A program made the position numbers and the translations under genes. Of a DNA stretch of 64,000 nucleotides, positions 52,109-61,506 are shown in pieces; the first letter of the stretch is position 1, and each line of letters begins with the position of its first letter. The stretch lies in contig OY763323.1 in NCBI GenBank assembly GCA_963667375.1, forward strand, positions 2,976,001 to 3,040,000, read 5' to 3'. The stretch comes from G963556115 sp963667375. GTDB lineage: Bacteria > Planctomycetota > SZUA-567. Below the pieces are notes generated by a model. It saw only the letters and a program-made list of their open reading frames with translations. It did no database searches and had not been told where the DNA came from.

Positions 52109-52921
52109 TTATTTCTTTAAGAAAATTTCTTCCAGCTCTTCCATCTGTTTATCATTCATTCCATAAGGGATATAGCCGCTTCCAAGACAGGTAAGATAAA
52201 CTTTTGCGCCTTTATTGGCAACATCGATAAAATCAAACGCCATTTCAGCATCAACCCCGGCAGCTGTAGCCCCATGCATACTCCAGATCGCCACATCCTT
52301 GGTTCTCAAGGCTTTTACGGTTCTATCAGCAAGTTCTTCAGAACTTGGAGCTGTATAAGGTGTGAGACCAATGCCGCGAGGGACATAAACCCGTACTTCC
52401 GGTAGCATACTCCAGACACACCGGTTGAATAATTCCTCACTTGCTCCAATAACCGGATGATGTGAGAGTGCAATTAGTTCAATAGGATGCGTATGAAGTA
52501 CTGCTTTATATTTGCTGCCGCTGGCAATAATATCAAGATGCATTTTCACGTGAGGGAGTAACTCACAACTTGGTCTGAATTCAGGATCATTATTTCCACC
52601 CCAGATGATATAATATCCTGTTGCCCCGCTATTATAAGTAATAATGCATGACGAGGTCTCCGGTTTCATCAGATCCCGCATTCTTCTTCCGGTTCCGGTA
52701 ACAAAGAAACTCATGCCAGCCGCTTCTTTGGCCACGCCTTTCTGTTCTACAAAAACAAATTCCGATAAATCAGCTGGTAAATCACCAATACAGTCCGTGA
52801 GGTTGATAGATATATTGCCCCCGTTACGTTCTGCCCATTCACGTTGCCATAGAAACTTCGCAACCTGTGCTGCCTTTGTTATCTGCCCCATAACTTCAGA
52901 ATTTGGCTGAATTGATTTCAT
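52109..52921 (-). CDS. rhaD: Rhamnulose-1-phosphate aldolase
   Basis: 270 aa class II aldolase. The N-terminal region QREWAERNGGNISINL is characteristic. PSCELLPHVKMH provides the catalytic Glu, the zinc ligands are HTHPIE (H143, H145), and MHGATAAG supplies the third His. It splits L-rhamnulose 1-phosphate to dihydroxyacetone phosphate and L-lactaldehyde. The gene lies between rhaA and rhaB on the same strand. Confidence 0.93.
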   Translation of the reverse strand: MKSIQPNSEVMGQITKAAQVAKFLWQREWAERNGGNISINLTDCIGDLPADLSEFVFVEQKGVAKEAAGMSFFVTGTGRRMRDLMKPETSSCIITYNSGATGYYIIWGGNNDPEFRPSCELLPHVKMHLDIIASGSKYKAVLHTHPIELIALSHHPVIGASEELFNRCVWSMLPEVRVYVPRGIGLTPYTAPSSEELADRTVKALRTKDVAIWSMHGATAAGVDAEMAFDFIDVANKGAKVYLTCLGSGYIPYGMNDKQMEELEEIFLKK

Positions 52922-52987
52922 AACAAACCCTTTCTCTTTTATTTCTTATACATTATATGATAACTAAATCCCTTGAAATCCTTATCG

Positions 52988-54244
52988 TTAGCCACGTTTA
53001 CTCAATTCAGTAGCTTCATAAGCCTTGATTTCTTTATACCAGTCAACCCCTACAGGAACATTATTCCGTTCACAATACATATCCCAGACCGCAGCAAACG
53101 GCATACTTTTTGCTTCTTCCTGCAGAGCCAGACGTGTAGTAAAGTCTCTCTCAAGTTCAGCTTCACGCATCTGTGATACCGGCATAAGTGTCGCCAGCAG
53201 CAAAGCTTTAAGCATATTACGCATCCCGATTACCCATGCCGCAACTCTGTTGACACTGGCATCAAAAAAATCAAGCCCAATATAAACCCTGTCCTGATAA
53301 TTATTTGACATTATCTCATAAGCGATATTTTTCAGTTCATCAGAGAAAGTTATGATATGGTCACTATCCCAGCGGACACCCCGGCTCACATGCAGCAACA
53401 GTTCATCAAGAAATAGCAGACAAGTTCCAATTTTATCATCAATCGTCTCTGTAGGATGAAAATGCCCCGCATCAAGACACAACAGCTTCTTATTTTTCAT
53501 TGCATAACCCAAATAAAACTCATGCGAACCGACAACATATGATTCAGTACCAATACCGAATAACTTGCACTCAACCGCTTCCCTTGAGTTTGAAGCAGAC
53601 AAGTCTTTGGCAAATATTTTATCCAGTGAGTCTATCAGGCGTTCTCTCGGACCTACACGGTCAGCAGGCTTATCCTTAAAACCATCCGGTATCCAGTTAT
53701 TCATAACGGAAGTAATACCCAGCGAATCCCCGAAATATGCGGTTACCTCCCGGGATTTGATACCATGCTCTATCCAGTAATCACGAACCGCCTTATCAGG
53801 ATCGGATAGCGTCATATTCGTATTAGCCATGGGATGGGCAAAATATGTGGGATTATAATCAAGGCCCACTCCCTGCTCCTTTGCCCAGTCAACCCAGCCT
53901 TTAAAGTGACAGGCTTCAATCTGATTTCTTTCAACCTTCGCACCGCCGGTCTCGGCATATATAGAATGAAGATTTAATTTATGCTTTCCTGGGATCAACG
54001 AAAACGCTTTTTCAATATCGCTGCGCAACTCGGAAGGGTTTGTTGCTTTGCCAGGATAGGCCCCGGTAGTAAATATTCCACCGTCATTGCCAACAGCAGT
54101 TTCAAACCCGGTAACATCATCTCCCTGCCAGCAATGCATTGATATTGCAATTTTAGAGACCTTGCTGATTGCCTGCTCAACATCAATACCAAAATTTGAA
54201 TACCTTTCCTTAGCCGCTTCAAAAGTTTTCTCTATCTCTGACAT
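52988..54244 (-). CDS. rhaA: L-rhamnose isomerase
   Basis: 418 aa, full length for RhaA. Landmarks: SMHCWQGDDVTGFE near the N-terminus, GLDYNPTYFAHP, WIPDGFKDKPADR and the metal site CLDAGHFHPTETIDDK, with SDHIITFSDEL later. It interconverts L-rhamnose and L-rhamnulose in the cytosol. It is the first gene of the rhaA-rhaD-rhaB run and is divergent from the AraC-type regulator gene. Confidence 0.95.
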   Translation of the reverse strand: MSEIEKTFEAAKERYSNFGIDVEQAISKVSKIAISMHCWQGDDVTGFETAVGNDGGIFTTGAYPGKATNPSELRSDIEKAFSLIPGKHKLNLHSIYAETGGAKVERNQIEACHFKGWVDWAKEQGVGLDYNPTYFAHPMANTNMTLSDPDKAVRDYWIEHGIKSREVTAYFGDSLGITSVMNNWIPDGFKDKPADRVGPRERLIDSLDKIFAKDLSASNSREAVECKLFGIGTESYVVGSHEFYLGYAMKNKKLLCLDAGHFHPTETIDDKIGTCLLFLDELLLHVSRGVRWDSDHIITFSDELKNIAYEIMSNNYQDRVYIGLDFFDASVNRVAAWVIGMRNMLKALLLATLMPVSQMREAELERDFTTRLALQEEAKSMPFAAVWDMYCERNNVPVGVDWYKEIKAYEATELSKRG

Positions 54245-54403
54245 TTTGAACCTTTCATTAAAACCATGTATATCAAAATTTATTCAACTATTTAACTAGC
54301 ATATAATTATTGCACAAAATCCTTTTTGGCTATTGTTTAGCAATAAGGCAATATATACAATTGTTAATATGTTTACTAATGTGTCTGTGCTTTGTCTTGC
54401 TTG

Positions 54404-54440
54404 TTTTCACTATCCATATTTATCATCCCAATAGTGAAAA
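54404..54440. promoter_or_regulatory. Inverted-repeat operator between rhaA and the AraC-type regulator
   Basis: TTTTCACTAT (54404-54413) and ATAGTGAAAA (54431-54440) are perfect 10-bp arms 17 bases apart. They lie just before the regulator gene, in the divergent control region. AraC-family dimers bind paired half sites at such spacing, so this may be an auto-control or rha-control site. Confidence 0.62.
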
Positions 54441-54467
54441 TTCTGCATCTTGTATAAGGAACATCGT

Positions 54468-55346
54468 ATGAAATTATCCCGTCATGATTTTTTCAGTGTG
54501 AGCCAGCATCAACTGCCATTTTCTATTCTGCGCCGTAATCCGCAGGTGAACTATCCCTTACATGAGCATGAATTTGTAGAGCTGGTGGTTGTTACCGGCG
54601 GAACCGGTATACACTTTACTGAAAAGCTCTCATATAAGCTGGAAGTAGGTGATGTCTATATTGTAAATCCCGGTGTCAGACACGGCTATAAAGATGTAGA
54701 AGACCTTACTCTAATCAATGTACTATATAATCCTGAAAGTCTAACAACCCATTTGGCAGACATTGGAACCATGCCGGGTTTTCATGCTTTATTCAAAATT
54801 GAACCGCATTTCTGCTCCCAGACTACCTCACGATTGCTTTTAACCACTCCTCAACTAAATAAAGCGCTTTCAATCATTACACTTATTGAAAATGAAATGA
54901 ATGAAACAGCCCCCGGATATATATTCTTTGCGAAGGTATTCTTTCTCGAACTTATCGGACACCTGGCACGCAGTTACAATAATGACGAAAATACCAAATC
55001 ACCAGAAATCATGCGTGTAGCAGAAGCTATTTCGTATATTGAGCTGCATTTCACCGAAGAGATCGATCAGGATACACTGGCTAAAATAGCCAACCTCTCC
55101 AAAAGTCATTTTCTCCATATCTTCAAAAAAACCACCAACACGACACCGCTGCATTATCAGAAAGTTCTGCGTATCGAAAAAGCCTGTTCTCTGCTGAATC
55201 AGACCAAACTCTCCGTAAATGAGATCAGCTACATGTGCGGCTATAATGACAGTAACTACTTCACCAGACAATTTAAAAGCGTAATGAACGTTTCACCCAA
55301 ACAATACCGGAGCAATGTCAGCAAGGTAAACGTCCCGAATGTCTGA
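54468..55346 (+). CDS. AraC-family transcriptional regulator of the rhamnose genes
   Basis: 292 aa from ATG 54468, with AAGGA seven bases upstream. The N-terminal cupin-like sensor (NPQVNYPLHEHEFVELVVVTGG) is followed by a C-terminal double HTH of about 100 residues: TLAKIANLSKSHFLHIFKKTT and SVNEISYMCGYNDSNYFTRQFK. This is the layout of RhaS/RhaR, which bind L-rhamnose in the cupin and activate the catabolic and transport genes. It is the only rha gene on the plus strand and is divergent from rhaA. Confidence 0.88.
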   Translation: MKLSRHDFFSVSQHQLPFSILRRNPQVNYPLHEHEFVELVVVTGGTGIHFTEKLSYKLEVGDVYIVNPGVRHGYKDVEDLTLINVLYNPESLTTHLADIGTMPGFHALFKIEPHFCSQTTSRLLLTTPQLNKALSIITLIENEMNETAPGYIFFAKVFFLELIGHLARSYNNDENTKSPEIMRVAEAISYIELHFTEEIDQDTLAKIANLSKSHFLHIFKKTTNTTPLHYQKVLRIEKACSLLNQTKLSVNEISYMCGYNDSNYFTRQFKSVMNVSPKQYRSNVSKVNVPNV

Positions 55347-55363
55347 GCCGCTAGACAAAGAGA

Positions 55364-55678
55364 CTACTCCAGATGAAAGACTTCACTAAGATCACTTGAT
55401 AACGGACTGTCATCTGAGTTTGTAGGCATCACATCACGCATATATTTCCACCAGCGTTTACAACTGTCAGTCTGAGAAATAGCATTCCAGCGTTCTTCAG
55501 ATTCTATCTCCACATAGCCAAAGAGTGCATTGGTTTCGGAATCAAGAAAAATACTGTAATTATGCACACCATGCTGTTTCAGGGTTTTTCGAAGATCATC
55601 AGCAATTGGGTTATGACGCTGGGCGTATTCAACCTCCTTGCCCCGGTCAACACTCATAACAAAAGCCTTACGAATCAT
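55364..55678 (-). CDS. rhaM: L-rhamnose mutarotase
   Basis: 104 aa, exactly the family size. KAFVMSVDRGKEVEYAQRHNPI supplies the catalytic His region. LKQHGVHNYSIFLDSETNALFGYVE and the WWKYMRDVMPTN end are typical of RhaM/RhaU. It interconverts alpha- and beta-L-rhamnose anomers for the isomerase. It lies behind the permease genes and converges with the AraC-type gene. Confidence 0.94.
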   Translation of the reverse strand: MIRKAFVMSVDRGKEVEYAQRHNPIADDLRKTLKQHGVHNYSIFLDSETNALFGYVEIESEERWNAISQTDSCKRWWKYMRDVMPTNSDDSPLSSDLSEVFHLE

Positions 55679-55738
55679 AGACTATCCTTTCATCAAGAGA
55701 TGGTGTTAAATATGAACTTACTTATTCCACATCATGAA

Positions 55739-56794
55739 TTACTTATGCTGTGCATCAATTTCACGCTGCTGTTTACGCAACTTACGATTTTCTTTTACCT
55801 TATCGAGCAACCCTGGAAGCAGCACCGCACCTATCAACAGGAATCCGGTTGTGATCACCATAACCCTGCCGGAGATACTCATGATTCCCATGCCGTACTT
55901 CAAATATCCAAGCAGAAAACTGGCAATTAGCACCCCAACAATATTTCCGCGGCCACCCATAATCGAAACGCCACCCAGTACAACCAGAGTAATACTTTCC
56001 AGATCAAAATTAGTAGCCATATTCGGACGGGCACTGCTGATACGTGAGGTAATAAAAACTGCGACAATACCAGAGAACACACCATTGAGCATAAAGTTCA
56101 TAAAGCGTATCCGATTAACCTTAATTCCAGAGAATACCGCAGTGGACTTACAATTACCAATAGCATACAGCTTACGTCCATAGCCTGTAAAATGGAGAAC
56201 AAAACCAATAACAACTACTAGGACCAGATATGCAACCAATTCAAATGGAACATCACTGTCAAAGATATACCCCTGCCCAAAATATGAGAAACTCTCAGGA
56301 AAATCGGTATAGGCTTTATCCTGCAGCACGATAGTACTTATACCACGAAATAAAGACTGAGTACCAAGAGTTATCGCAATTGCCGGAATACCGACGAGAG
56401 TTATCAGCAGACCATTTAGAGCACCGGCTGCAGCACCAACAGCGATACCACATATAATCATTACCCACGGATCTGCCCCTAGACTGGCGACATAGCCGAT
56501 AACCATTGATGATAAAGCTATGATTGAAGCGACCGAAATATCAATATCGCCGCAGATAATTACAAAAATCATCGATAGTGCCAGAATTGATTTCTCAACA
56601 AAATTGAAGGACGCATTCAGCAAATTGAAGGAATCGAAAAAATATGGTGTCTCTACAGAAAAGAAAACAAACTCCGCAATCAACAGCAGCCCAAGTATCG
56701 CCTCCCAGGAAGTAAGTGTTTTAATTAAACGTTCTTTCCAAGAGTTCTCAGCAATTAATCTATTTTCACTTACCAAAGTATTAACTGTATTCAT
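55739..56794 (-). CDS. rhaQ: Rhamnose ABC transporter permease
   Basis: 351 aa integral membrane protein of the ribose/rhamnose BPD_transp_2 family. The many hydrophobic helices include the FVIICGDIDISVASIIALSS and ITLVVLGGVSIMGGRGNIVG motifs, which contact the ATPase. It pairs with the permease just upstream, separated by two bases. The C-terminus is cytoplasmic and basic (KVKENRKLRKQQREID). Confidence 0.9.
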   Translation of the reverse strand: MNTVNTLVSENRLIAENSWKERLIKTLTSWEAILGLLLIAEFVFFSVETPYFFDSFNLLNASFNFVEKSILALSMIFVIICGDIDISVASIIALSSMVIGYVASLGADPWVMIICGIAVGAAAGALNGLLITLVGIPAIAITLGTQSLFRGISTIVLQDKAYTDFPESFSYFGQGYIFDSDVPFELVAYLVLVVVIGFVLHFTGYGRKLYAIGNCKSTAVFSGIKVNRIRFMNFMLNGVFSGIVAVFITSRISSARPNMATNFDLESITLVVLGGVSIMGGRGNIVGVLIASFLLGYLKYGMGIMSISGRVMVITTGFLLIGAVLLPGLLDKVKENRKLRKQQREIDAQHK

Positions 56795-56796
56795 AA

Positions 56797-57780
56797 CTAT
56801 TTCAATCTCCTGTTCAATACTGCTCTGTTGCTGTTTCTTGCTATCAGCTCATTAAATACCATAGCCAGAATAACAACCATTCCCTGAATAAACATTTGAT
56901 AAAATGCCATATTTTTAATCATAGTTAAGGAATTGTTGAGTAACCCCATGAATAACGCGCCAAGAATAACGCCCCCGACAAGACCACTACCACCTGAAAT
57001 ACTGACACCGCCAAGCACACACGAAGCCACAGTCATCATTTCAAATCCGGTTGCCATCTCATTAACCGCAGCCGCATATCTGGCAGCCCAGAGGACCCCG
57101 GATAGACCGCATATAAGACCGCAAACCACGAAAATAATAATCTGCAGCTTTTCCTCCTTGATTCCAACCAATACCGCAGCAGATTTATTTCCACCTATCG
57201 CGTATAACTCCCGCCCGGTCCGTGTATACTGTACGAAATAAAAAATAACAAGCGCAGTAACAATAGCGAAGACAATAATATTTGGTATCCCGAGCAACAT
57301 CCCATGAGGAATCTGAGTAAAACCGTGCGTCATTTCATGCGCAGTTACCCACTGGCCCTGACTCAGCACAAATGTAAAACCGCGAAATACCCCCATGGAT
57401 CCGAGGGTTACAATAATAGCTGGAATACGCCCATAAGCTACAAAAAGACCATTGAATAATCCAAATAATGCTCCGGTACCAGCACCGGCAACTAAACACC
57501 AGACAGGCGAGATTTCAGGGTAATACATATTTATCATTGCACCCAGCATCCCGCAGAAAGCCATAATTGACCCGACAGAGAGATCAATACCACCAGTCAG
57601 AATTACCAGAAACTGACCTAATGCCACCATTACTAAAATAGAACTGTCAGCAAAAATATTCGAAAAATTGCTGATCTGCAAAAACCGCGGCATACCAATG
57701 GACATAGCTATTACTGCTGCTATAATCAGTAAAAATAACATTGCCACACGGTTTTGGTATATTAATTTAAAACTGTCCAT
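56797..57780 (-). CDS. rhaP: Rhamnose ABC transporter permease
   Basis: 327 aa, same family as the following gene. Motifs: VILTGGIDLSVGSIMAFCG and ASCVLGGVSISGGSGLVGG, with several predicted membrane helices. The two permeases should form the heteromeric channel. Gene order substrate-binding protein, ATPase, permease, permease, mutarotase is as in the RhaSTPQ systems of rhizobia. Confidence 0.9.
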   Translation of the reverse strand: MDSFKLIYQNRVAMLFLLIIAAVIAMSIGMPRFLQISNFSNIFADSSILVMVALGQFLVILTGGIDLSVGSIMAFCGMLGAMINMYYPEISPVWCLVAGAGTGALFGLFNGLFVAYGRIPAIIVTLGSMGVFRGFTFVLSQGQWVTAHEMTHGFTQIPHGMLLGIPNIIVFAIVTALVIFYFVQYTRTGRELYAIGGNKSAAVLVGIKEEKLQIIIFVVCGLICGLSGVLWAARYAAAVNEMATGFEMMTVASCVLGGVSISGGSGLVGGVILGALFMGLLNNSLTMIKNMAFYQMFIQGMVVILAMVFNELIARNSNRAVLNRRLK

Positions 57781-57802
57781 TTACCTTCTTCTCCTGAGAT
57801 TA

Positions 57803-59353
57803 TCACGCAAGACATGCACCATCATTTACAGCAACTTCGCTTACCGCCGCCTTAATTATTATTTCTGAACTGGCTTCATCTCTAGTAAACTCTGCAGTTT
57901 TAATTCCTTCATGCATAACCACTATTCTATCACTCATGCCGAGTATTTCCGGCATTTCGGATGAAACAAGAATCACCGCCAGCCCTTGAGAAGCAAGAAC
58001 CGAAACAAACTCATGAACCTTTGCCTTTGTGCCAACATCTACACCTTTGGTGGGTTCATCTAGAATCAATATTTTAGGCTCTGTTGCCAGCCACTTGGCG
58101 AGAACAACCTTCTGCTGATTACCGCCGCTGAGAGTATCAACGTCAACATTCAATCCTGCTGCTTTAACCTCCATTTTACGCGAAAAACGTTCAGATATGC
58201 GTTTTTCCTTTTTACGTTGCAAAACTCCGAATTTGCACATCTCATCCAGAAGCGCCAGCGTAATGTTATGGCTGATACTCATCTTTAAAACCGCACCCTG
58301 ACTCTGTCTATCCTCTGGTATATATGCGATTTTATTTTTCATTGCATCTTTTGGATCTTTTATTACCGCCTCTTTTCCCCAGAGTTTTATACTACCGGAA
58401 TCAAGCTTATCAATACCGAAGATCGCCCGCATTACTTCGGAACGACCAGCACCGACCAGCCCAAAAAAACCTAGGATTTCGCCTTCGTGCAATGTAAATG
58501 ATATATCCTTAAAGAATCCGGAGCGACTCAGTTTCACCGCTTCAAGCACAGGCCCGCCAATTTTAGCTTCAACCTTTGGATACATCTTATCAAGTGACCG
58601 CCCAACCATCATCTCAACAATTTTATCAACACTTGACTCTTTAATATTTCCTTCCCCGACATACCGCCCATCACGCATTACAGTAAAATAATCACAAATT
58701 TCGAAAATTTCCTCAAACTTATGTGAGATAAAGATTATTGCTTTATTCTCGGCTTTAAGCTGCCTGATAATTGCATAAAGGTCCTCAACTTCATGTAGGC
58801 TCAGAGCAGATGTGGGCTCATCCATAATGATCACTTGCGCATCAATTGATAATGCTTTAGCGATCTCAACCATATGACGCTGAGCCACACTTAGGTTCTT
58901 AACCAATGTATCCGGCGCAATATCAAGCTCCAATTTCTGCAATAACTCTTTTGTACGCTTACGCATCTCTTTCCAATCGAGAGGAGAGAGGTTATTTCCC
59001 TTTTTCAAATGGTGTCCCATATAAATATTCTCAGCAACTGATAATTCAGAAAACATACTTGCTTCCTGATGTATCGCTGATATACCTGCTGCCTGTGCAT
59101 CCTGAACCGTTGCAAAAGTCATTTCTTCACCATTCAGGATTATCGTGCCGCTAGTTGGCTGATGCACACCGGTAACGACCTTGATCAATGTCGACTTACC
59201 AGCACCATTTTCGCCAATAAGCGCATGTACTTCACCACATCTAGCTTTAAAATCAATCTCATCCAGAGCTTTAATACCCGGGAAAAACTTTGAAATCCCT
59301 TTAAGCTCCAATATCGGCTTTTTTTCCAAACCATATCCTCCATGCACAACCAT
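57803..59353 (-). CDS. rhaT: Rhamnose ABC transporter ATP-binding protein (double domain)
   Basis: 516 aa with two fused ATPase domains. The first has Walker A GENGAGKST, the LSVAQRHMVEIAKAL signature and Walker B VIIMDEPTSAL. The second has the divergent loop GLVGAGRSE, LSGGNQQKVVLAKWL and ILILDEPTKGVD. This is the sugar-importer layout. An SD-like GGAGG seven bases before an in-frame TTG (59329) suggests translation may start there, eight codons later. Confidence 0.92.
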   Translation of the reverse strand: MVVHGGYGLEKKPILELKGISKFFPGIKALDEIDFKARCGEVHALIGENGAGKSTLIKVVTGVHQPTSGTIILNGEEMTFATVQDAQAAGISAIHQEASMFSELSVAENIYMGHHLKKGNNLSPLDWKEMRKRTKELLQKLELDIAPDTLVKNLSVAQRHMVEIAKALSIDAQVIIMDEPTSALSLHEVEDLYAIIRQLKAENKAIIFISHKFEEIFEICDYFTVMRDGRYVGEGNIKESSVDKIVEMMVGRSLDKMYPKVEAKIGGPVLEAVKLSRSGFFKDISFTLHEGEILGFFGLVGAGRSEVMRAIFGIDKLDSGSIKLWGKEAVIKDPKDAMKNKIAYIPEDRQSQGAVLKMSISHNITLALLDEMCKFGVLQRKKEKRISERFSRKMEVKAAGLNVDVDTLSGGNQQKVVLAKWLATEPKILILDEPTKGVDVGTKAKVHEFVSVLASQGLAVILVSSEMPEILGMSDRIVVMHEGIKTAEFTRDEASSEIIIKAAVSEVAVNDGACLA

Positions 59354-59381
59354 ATCATATCTGCAATAATTTGGTTTTAGA

Positions 59382-59422
59382 GATGCGCAGAATTACTTCA
59401 CAGCACCATAATTCTGCGCATC
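59382..59422. other. Stem-loop between rhaS and rhaT
   Basis: GATGCGCAGAATTA and TAATTCTGCGCATC are perfect 14-bp arms around a 13-base loop, in the short gap between the binding-protein gene and the ATPase gene. Intercistronic hairpins of this kind often stabilise the upstream mRNA so that the binding protein is made in excess. There is no T run, so it is not a strong terminator. Confidence 0.75.
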
Positions 59423-59449
59423 ATAATATTATCTATACCGCATAACACA

Positions 59450-60478
59450 CTAGAAAATTTCTGCAAACTTTGCTACATTGCTCTTATCAAAGACATATGG
59501 CTTACCCATTACAGTTACACCATCCTCACCAACTGTAACTTTTCCCATATGACCGGCATCAATCACTTCACCTTCCTTACCGGTAATCTTACCAGTAATC
59601 AGACCCTCACAGATATAGGTAGAGGTGTAACCAAGGTCTACAGGATTCCAGAGAGCCATTTCTTTGCAGATTCCATTCTCAATGTACTGCTTCATCTCTG
59701 ATGGCAGACCTAGTCCGGTCAGTTCTACCTTATCTTTCTTGTTGTAATCTTCAATTGCCTTGGCGCATGCCAAAAGACCAACAGTAGTAGGAGAAGTAAT
59801 TCCATTCAGATTTGGATATTTGCTGAAAAGACCAGATGCTTCACGATATGATTTATCAGCACTGTCATCACCGTATACAACCTCCAGCAACTTAATATCC
59901 TTATATGCAGGATTACTTTCTAATTCTTTCTTCATAGCCTCAATCCAGAGATTCTGGTTTGTTGCCTGTGATGAAGCTGAAACAATTGCAAAATCACCTT
60001 TTCCGCCCATAAGCTTTGAAATAATCTCAACCTGCTGCTTTCCTACCAGATCAACATTACTTGGCACGAGGTCGACGATTCTTCCACCCTTGGCGATTCC
60101 TGAATCAAATGACATTACTTTAATACCACGCTTCATAGCCTTTTTACATACAGGGATCAGCGCATTTCTGTCATTAGCAGAAATTGCGATAGCATCAACT
60201 TTCTGTGCTATCAAGGTTTCTATAATATCAATCTGGCCTTCGGCTGTTGTTTCTGGAGGACCCATATAGATAACCTCTACATCACCAAGCTCTTTAGCGG
60301 CATCCTTCGCACCTTCCGCACAAGCATTGAAAAAGCCATTGCCCATTGATTTTACCAGAATAACAACTTTATACTTCTTCTCTGCAGCGGTAGCAATATT
60401 GGTAGCAAAAGAAAACACAAAAGCCATTGCCACAAGAAGTACGGCAAATCTGAAAATCATTGTAGATCTCTTATTCAT
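59450..60478 (-). CDS. rhaS: Rhamnose ABC transporter substrate-binding protein
   Basis: 342 aa from ATG 60478, with GGAG eight bases upstream. A signal peptide (FRFAVLLVAMAFVFSFATNIATA) precedes a type I periplasmic binding fold: KKYKVVILVKSMGNGFFNAC, SANDRNALIPVCKKAMKRG and TSPTTVGLLACAKAIEDY. The similarity is to the rhizobial RhaS type rather than to the unrelated E. coli RhaS regulator. It delivers rhamnose to the RhaP/RhaQ channel. Confidence 0.92.
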   Translation of the reverse strand: MNKRSTMIFRFAVLLVAMAFVFSFATNIATAAEKKYKVVILVKSMGNGFFNACAEGAKDAAKELGDVEVIYMGPPETTAEGQIDIIETLIAQKVDAIAISANDRNALIPVCKKAMKRGIKVMSFDSGIAKGGRIVDLVPSNVDLVGKQQVEIISKLMGGKGDFAIVSASSQATNQNLWIEAMKKELESNPAYKDIKLLEVVYGDDSADKSYREASGLFSKYPNLNGITSPTTVGLLACAKAIEDYNKKDKVELTGLGLPSEMKQYIENGICKEMALWNPVDLGYTSTYICEGLITGKITGKEGEVIDAGHMGKVTVGEDGVTVMGKPYVFDKSNVAKFAEIF

Positions 60479-60490
60479 ACTTTTCTCCAT

Positions 60491-60877
60491 TAATTAATAA
60501 CAACTGAACAACAAACAAACATACCAAAAAATATATACATGGCGTATATATACAAACATTCTGAGATTAATGACAAGTACGTAGTAGATATTTGAAGTAT
60601 TTAGATTAGAAGCACACACACACTATTTATTTATATTGTACAATAGGTCTATTTATTGCGCCTTAACAATTTTATTTTTAAATAGCACGTTTTAGTTTTT
60701 AAATGATTTTTTTTAGACTTTTATTTCACAATAAATCCAAAATGTATACATTATATTACAGTCAGCTCATAAATAGAATATTTTTCTGAAAAACCGCCTA
60801 CAGAAATTCCTTTAATTTGAATTTGCTATAACTATAATCGGTATATATTCAACAATTTAGTGATTTGGAGAAAAGAT
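60491..60877. promoter_or_regulatory. Divergent control region of rhaS and flavin reductase gene
   Basis: About 390 AT-rich bases between two divergent genes. It should hold the promoter for the transporter operon, but no consensus boxes could be placed safely. I found no second clear copy of the TTTTCACTAT-type repeat seen near the AraC-type gene. Confidence 0.4.
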
Positions 60878-61417
60878 ATGGTTAATACAATTAATATTTA
60901 TGAACACATGAATACGATTCTAAGTGCTTTAAAAAAAGGAATTCTACTCACCACCTCAAATGGTATCAGACATAACAGCATGGCGATATCCTGGGGGCAG
61001 ATAGGTATTGAATGGAATAAACCGATTTTTACGACCTATATACGTACCGGCCGCTACACCTATCAGCTGCTGAATAAGAACCCTGAGTTTACAGTAAACA
61101 TCCCTTTGCCTGGAACTGATATTAGCAGTTATATAAAAATTTGCGGCACCCAAACTGGTGCCGACTGTGACAAACACGTTAAAGCCGGTATTACCACCGT
61201 TCCAAGCCCCAACATCACGGTTCCTGGAATTAAACAGCTACCGCTTACCCTTGAGTGCAAGGTTATTTACCGTCAGCTTCAGGATAAGTCAGCAATTCCA
61301 GAGATGCTCAAATCAACCTTCTACCCTGCTGCTGTGCCAAGCACCGATTGCGGCTCAAACCGGGATTATCATGAAATGTTTTATGGTGAAATTGTTGGAG
61401 CCTATATTGCTGAATAA
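60878..61417 (+). CDS. Flavin reductase-like (FMN-binding split-barrel) protein
   Basis: 179 aa from ATG 60878, with GGAGAAAAG upstream. The pattern GILLTTSNGIRHNSMAISWGQIG, then RTGRYTYQLLNKNPEFTVNIP, matches the FMN-binding flavin reductase-like family found in anaerobes (small flavoredoxin-like proteins). The native substrate is unknown. A rhamnose link is not evident. Confidence 0.82.
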   Translation: MVNTINIYEHMNTILSALKKGILLTTSNGIRHNSMAISWGQIGIEWNKPIFTTYIRTGRYTYQLLNKNPEFTVNIPLPGTDISSYIKICGTQTGADCDKHVKAGITTVPSPNITVPGIKQLPLTLECKVIYRQLQDKSAIPEMLKSTFYPAAVPSTDCGSNRDYHEMFYGEIVGAYIAE

Positions 61418-61437
61418 GCCCAATTTAACGAATTAAT

Positions 61438-61475
61438 AAAAGAGACCGCTTGAATAATTTAAGCGGTCTCTTTAT
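61438..61475. terminator. Bidirectional terminator
   Basis: AGAGACCGCTT (61441-61451) and AAGCGGTCTCT (61461-61471) around a 9-base loop, with A/T runs on both sides. It serves the flavin reductase gene and the ThiC-family gene, which converge here. Confidence 0.85.
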
Positions 61476-61506
61476 TAATAACTAATCTCATATTCAGGAA
61501 TAAACG

